Shown here one piece after another: positions 60,749-64,000 of a stretch of DNA of 64,000 bases. Position 1 is the stretch's first letter. Every line of letters starts with the position of its first letter. The notes below the pieces were generated by a model that saw nothing but the letters and a program-made list of their open reading frames with translations, was not told the DNA's origin and searched no databases. Origin of the DNA: Chryseobacterium gleum (lineage in GTDB: Bacteria > Bacteroidota > Bacteroidia > Flavobacteriales > Schleiferiaceae). The DNA lies in the NCBI GenBank assembly GCA_945883565.1, contig CAMCXO010000002.1:124001-188000 (forward strand), in the 5' to 3' direction. A program made the position numbers and the translations under genes.

Positions 60749-62995
60749 TTAGTCTTCAAGGTCTTTTTTGCCCATAAACTTGTCGAATTTGGAGGCTTCG
60801 GTTTTAGGCGGCCAGAAGTTATTGCTTCGGTCGGTATCAGCCAGTTCGCGGTAGGGGTCAAGTTCAACCGCTATGGTTTTGGCCCCTTTAAAACGGAAGC
60901 TCTTGGTAACGCTGTTTTCCTTTCTAAGCCAAACCTCAACCGGAATACGCATCACTTTGGCGCTTCCATCTTCAAAGTGAAAGCGCAAAATGATGGGCAT
61001 AATAAGACCGCCCTTGTTTTCTATTTCCACCTCAACATAATGGTAACTTCCGGTGTCTTGGGGCAGCTTTACTTGAAAGCTTTCATCACCCGGTTGGCGC
61101 TTGCCGGTAAATTCGTCGGTTGCAACGGGGTATTTTTCTACGTAGCTCTGCACAATGGCGGTATCGTTTCTTCGAGCACTAATGTCGCGGTCGTCGTAAA
61201 GTCCACACAATTCCCAGGCATTGCCTTTAGGGGCTAAGGCGTCTTCTCCGGGTTTATTTCGAACATTTACAGATTTTAATTCCATATCGCAATGGTCAAC
61301 GGTATAGAACCAACCGCGCCAGAACCAGTCTAAATCTACTGCGCTTGCGTCTTCCATGGTTCTAAAAAAATCAGCCGGACTTGGATGCTTAAATGCCCAA
61401 CGTTCGCAATAGTATTTAAAAGCGGCATCGAAAAGCTCCCTACCCATAACGGTTTCGCGCAAAATATTAAGAGCGGTAGCGGGCTTTCCATAGGCATTGT
61501 TTCCGAATTGCATCAGCGATTCGCTGTTGGTCATAATGGGTACTATAAACATTTTATCGCCCTTCATATAATCCACAATTTTTTCAGCCGGGCCCCTTCT
61601 CGAAGGGTAGTTGCGGTCCCACTCTTGCTCGGCAATAAACTGCATAAATGTGTTGAGACCTTCATCCATCCATGTCCATTGGCGTTCGTCGCTGTTCACA
61701 ATCATGGGGAAGAAGTTGTGGCCCACTTCGTGAATTATAACGCTAATCATGCCGTGCTTGGTGCCCGAAGAGTACGTGCCATCGGCTTCAGGTCTTCCTC
61801 CATTAAAGCTTATCATGGGGTATTCCATGCCAATATGTGCCGAATGCACCGAAATGGCTTTCGGGTAAGGGTAGTTAATGGTGTACTTAGAATAAGATTT
61901 AAGAGTATGGGCCACTACCCGGGTTGAGTACTTTTCCCAAAGCGGATTTCCTTCTTTGGGATAATACGACATAGCCATCACCTTTTTTCCGCCAATGTTG
62001 GTGGCCATGGCATCCCAAATAAATTTACGCGAGCTGGCAAAGGCGAAGTCGCGAACGTTTTTGGCCTCAAAACGCCACACTTTGCGAATAAGGATATTGC
62101 TTTTCTCGGCCATCATGGCTTCGCTTTGATTGATGATGAGAACCGGATTTTCGAAATCGTTTTCAGCAGCCTTAAGTCGTTTGAGCTGTTCTTTGCTTAA
62201 CACCTTATCGGCATTAACTAAATCGCCCGTGGCAGCTACCACGTGGTCGGCAGGCACGTCTATTTCAACCACATAATCGCCAAAAGGAAGGGTAAACTCT
62301 CCCGTGCCCAAAAACTGTTTGTTTTGCCAACCGTACACATCGTTGTAAACCGCCATTCTTGGAAAAAACTGGGCTATGGTGTATAAGTAATTTTTGTCGG
62401 CTTCAAAATATTCGTAACCCGATCGGCCGCCTATAGCCATGCGGTTATTTATAGGATACCACCATTCTATTTTTATTTGGGTTTTCGCTCCGCTTACCAA
62501 AGCACTTGACAAATCAATACGCATCATCGTATTGTTAATGGTATATTTCAAAGGGTTGCCTTTGGCATCGGTTACTTTAGTTAATCTAAATCCTCCCGGG
62601 AATGTGGGAAACATTCGTCCCATTTGCCAGTTGGCTTCGGAATTTGGCAGGTTACCCGACTGACTTTTAGCACTTATACTTTCGGGGCTGCGCATGTTTT
62701 GATCGAGCTGAATCCATAAGTATGACAGAGATTCGGGAGCATTATTCGTATAGGTGATGAGCTCTTCTCCGCTCAAAATTTGCTTGTCGTCGTTTAAAGA
62801 AACTTTTATGTAGTAATCAGCTTTTTGCTGGTAATATTGAGGGCCTGGGGCACCTGAGGCTGTTCGGTAAACATTAGGAGTTGGCCATTCTTCTTCGAAC
62901 TGCTTGAATTTTAAATGGCCTTGATGCCTATCCGTTTGAGATTGAGCCGAAAAACCGAACACAAGCAAACCGATGAGAGTAAAAAATGGTTTCAT
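60749..62995 (-). CDS. M1 family zinc metallopeptidase (secreted)
   Basis: The 748-residue protein has a signal peptide (FFTLIGLLVFGFSAQSQ), an N-terminal beta domain and the gluzincin active site H422-EVGH426 with the distal zinc ligand E445 (TWMDEGLNTF). The substrate-side segment GMEYPMISFNGG takes the place of the GAMEN motif. The C-terminal 150 residues form beta strands (YHYVEVEIENKGGLIMPIIL). It likely trims N-terminal residues from peptides in the periplasm or outside; no T9SS tail is present. It is divergent from the suf operon. Confidence 0.9.
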   Translation of the reverse strand: MKPFFTLIGLLVFGFSAQSQTDRHQGHLKFKQFEEEWPTPNVYRTASGAPGPQYYQQKADYYIKVSLNDDKQILSGEELITYTNNAPESLSYLWIQLDQNMRSPESISAKSQSGNLPNSEANWQMGRMFPTFPGGFRLTKVTDAKGNPLKYTINNTMMRIDLSSALVSGAKTQIKIEWWYPINNRMAIGGRSGYEYFEADKNYLYTIAQFFPRMAVYNDVYGWQNKQFLGTGEFTLPFGDYVVEIDVPADHVVAATGDLVNADKVLSKEQLKRLKAAENDFENPVLIINQSEAMMAEKSNILIRKVWRFEAKNVRDFAFASSRKFIWDAMATNIGGKKVMAMSYYPKEGNPLWEKYSTRVVAHTLKSYSKYTINYPYPKAISVHSAHIGMEYPMISFNGGRPEADGTYSSGTKHGMISVIIHEVGHNFFPMIVNSDERQWTWMDEGLNTFMQFIAEQEWDRNYPSRRGPAEKIVDYMKGDKMFIVPIMTNSESLMQFGNNAYGKPATALNILRETVMGRELFDAAFKYYCERWAFKHPSPADFFRTMEDASAVDLDWFWRGWFYTVDHCDMELKSVNVRNKPGEDALAPKGNAWELCGLYDDRDISARRNDTAIVQSYVEKYPVATDEFTGKRQPGDESFQVKLPQDTGSYHYVEVEIENKGGLIMPIILRFHFEDGSAKVMRIPVEVWLRKENSVTKSFRFKGAKTIAVELDPYRELADTDRSNNFWPPKTEASKFDKFMGKKDLED

Positions 62996-63066
62996 AAACG
63001 AAGAAATGGCCTTAATGGCCTTTTGTTGTAGCGAATATGCTGCGAATTTGTGGGTTTAAATAAGAC

Positions 63067-63096
63067 TTGAACAAAGTTATGAGAATAGTACTTTTG
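63067..63096 (+). promoter_or_regulatory. Promoter of the suf operon
   Basis: TTG (63067-63069), a 19-nt spacer and a perfect -7 box TACTTTTG (63089-63096) match the Bacteroidota consensus. Transcription would start near 63100, about 21 nt before the ATG at 63121. A minus-strand -7-like box (63079-63072) lies inside the spacer and could serve the divergent peptidase gene, but has no -33. Confidence 0.7.
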
Positions 63097-63120
63097 TATT
63101 TAGAATAAATCTAAACATTG

Positions 63121-63450
63121 ATGATCAATATCAGCGAAACAGCTCAAAGCCGTTTGCTTGACCTTATAAAAAACGAAGGCAAAGACCCATCGGCCACTTA
63201 TGTTCGCGTTGGGGTTCAAAGCGGCGGTTGCTCGGGCCTTTCGTACGAGCTCAAATTCGACGAAAGCATGAACGAAAGCGACAAACTTTTTGAAGAAGGA
63301 GAGGTTAAGTTACTGGTAGATAAAAAAAGCATTTTGTACTTGGTGGGCACCACGCTTGAATATTCGGGCGGTTTAAATGGAAAGGGATTTGTGTTTAACA
63401 ACCCAAACGCCACCCGTACTTGCGGCTGTGGAGAGAGTTTTGCGGTTTAA
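63121..63450 (+). CDS. IscA/SufA-type iron-sulfur cluster assembly protein
   Basis: The 109-residue A-type carrier has the three conserved cysteines: GGCSGLSYELKF and the C-terminal TCGCGESF. It receives Fe-S clusters from the SufBCD scaffold and passes them to apoproteins. The ATG at 63121 is preferred over the TTG at 63118. It is the first gene of the suf operon, 12 nt before sufB. Confidence 0.93.
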   Translation: MINISETAQSRLLDLIKNEGKDPSATYVRVGVQSGGCSGLSYELKFDESMNESDKLFEEGEVKLLVDKKSILYLVGTTLEYSGGLNGKGFVFNNPNATRTCGCGESFAV

Positions 63451-63462
63451 ATTATTGTATAA

Positions 63463-64000
63463 ATGGAAATTATAGAAAAACTTACCAACTCTGACTATAA
63501 ATATGGGTTTACTACCGATATCTCTTCTGACCGCGCGCCTATTGGATTAAATGAAGACATTATTCGCTTCATTTCTGGCAAAAAGAACGAACCGTCGTGG
63601 TTAACCGATTGGCGCCTGGAAGCCTATAAAATTTGGAAAGAGATGAAAGAGCCCGCTTGGGCTAATGTTCAATATACCAAGCCCGATTTTAATGGCATTT
63701 GCTATTATGCGGCACCCAAACCCAAGAAAAAGCTAAACAGTTTAGATGAAGTAGACCCTGAACTGTTGAAAACCTTCGAAAAACTTGGAATCAGTCTCGA
63801 TGAGCAAAAACGTCTTAGCAATGTAGCTATTGACGTAGTAGTTGATTCGGTAAGCGTAAAAACCACTTTCAGAAAGAAATTGGCCGAAATGGGCATTATT
63901 TTTTGCTCTATTTCAGAAGCCGTTCAGGAATATCCCGAAATGGTGCGCAAGTATTTGGGCACTGTGGTACCTAGAACCGACAATTTTTATGCGGCTTTAA
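63463..64000 (+). CDS. sufB: Fe-S cluster assembly protein SufB (3' end outside window)
   Basis: The frame is open from the ATG at 63463 to the right edge, 179 codons. It reads KYGFTTDISSDRAPIGLNED, EPSWLTDWRLEAYKIWKEMK, YYAAPKPKKKLNSLDEVDPE and PEMVRKYLGTVVPRTDNFYA, the characteristic N-terminal part of SufB. SufB with SufC and SufD builds [4Fe-4S] clusters. The C-terminal beta-helix core lies beyond the window. Confidence 0.95.
   Translation, partial: MEIIEKLTNSDYKYGFTTDISSDRAPIGLNEDIIRFISGKKNEPSWLTDWRLEAYKIWKEMKEPAWANVQYTKPDFNGICYYAAPKPKKKLNSLDEVDPELLKTFEKLGISLDEQKRLSNVAIDVVVDSVSVKTTFRKKLAEMGIIFCSISEAVQEYPEMVRKYLGTVVPRTDNFYAAL

Overview
The window is a stretch of a Bacteroidota chromosome, most like the Flavobacteriia/Cryomorphaceae-type lineages. 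I infer this from Bacteroidota-type promoters (TTG, about 19 nt, TAnnTTTG), several secreted proteins ending in type IX secretion (T9SS) sorting domains, a dcw cell-wall cluster that lacks murF and ddl, an FtsZ with a very long linker, and a purH-mreBCD-mrdA-rodA block. Start codons are often GTG or TTG, and neighbouring genes commonly overlap by 4 nt.

Layout. 1-4707 is the 5' part of a giant secreted adhesin on the minus strand, built from about 845-bp FN3+MAM-like units and running off the left edge. 4853-7121 is a minus-strand trio (ZIP transporter, methyltransferase, TSUP permease). 7190-23242 is the dcw cluster: an MraZ operator, then mraZ, rsmH, ftsL-like, PBP/ftsI, murE, mraY, murD, ftsW, murG, murC, ftsQ, ftsA, ftsZ and a yqeY-like gene. 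23262-36419 holds housekeeping genes: a cystathionine beta-synthase pair, a tightly overlapping DUF2520/KdsC/UbiA/Maf/DUF2490 operon, a PhoB/PhoR-like two-component system, a T9SS SGNH hydrolase, tRNA-Ala(GGC), a TSUP permease, a MacB-like permease and purH. 36455-41928 is the rod-shape operon, followed by a minus-strand purL with a possible 25-residue membrane microprotein directly after it.

44272-52855 is the accessory region and the most interesting part. It contains a truncated gene, IS21-end-like repeats, a large type IIG restriction-modification enzyme, REP-like palindromes within a 145-bp direct repeat that bounds the block, a decayed second RM tail, a frameshifted RAYT transposase remnant, an unknown helical protein, and about 27 units of a degenerate tandem array with a 21-22 bp period. 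Inside the RM gene, in frame, sits a 442-bp segment bounded by 44-bp imperfect inverted repeats that encodes a complete DUF559 (VSR-like) endonuclease domain. It looks like a palindrome-flanked mobile element that inserts a nuclease domain into a host protein. This element and the 21-bp array are my two best candidates for something undescribed.

52856-64000 returns to ordinary genes: a T9SS esterase, a T9SS cargo gene broken by an in-frame TAG, VOC and SRPBCC proteins, outer-membrane barrels, an S51 cyanophycinase-like protein, an M1 aminopeptidase, and the start of a suf operon (an IscA-type gene and partial sufB). All similarity calls rest on my recognition of motifs. No database search was possible.
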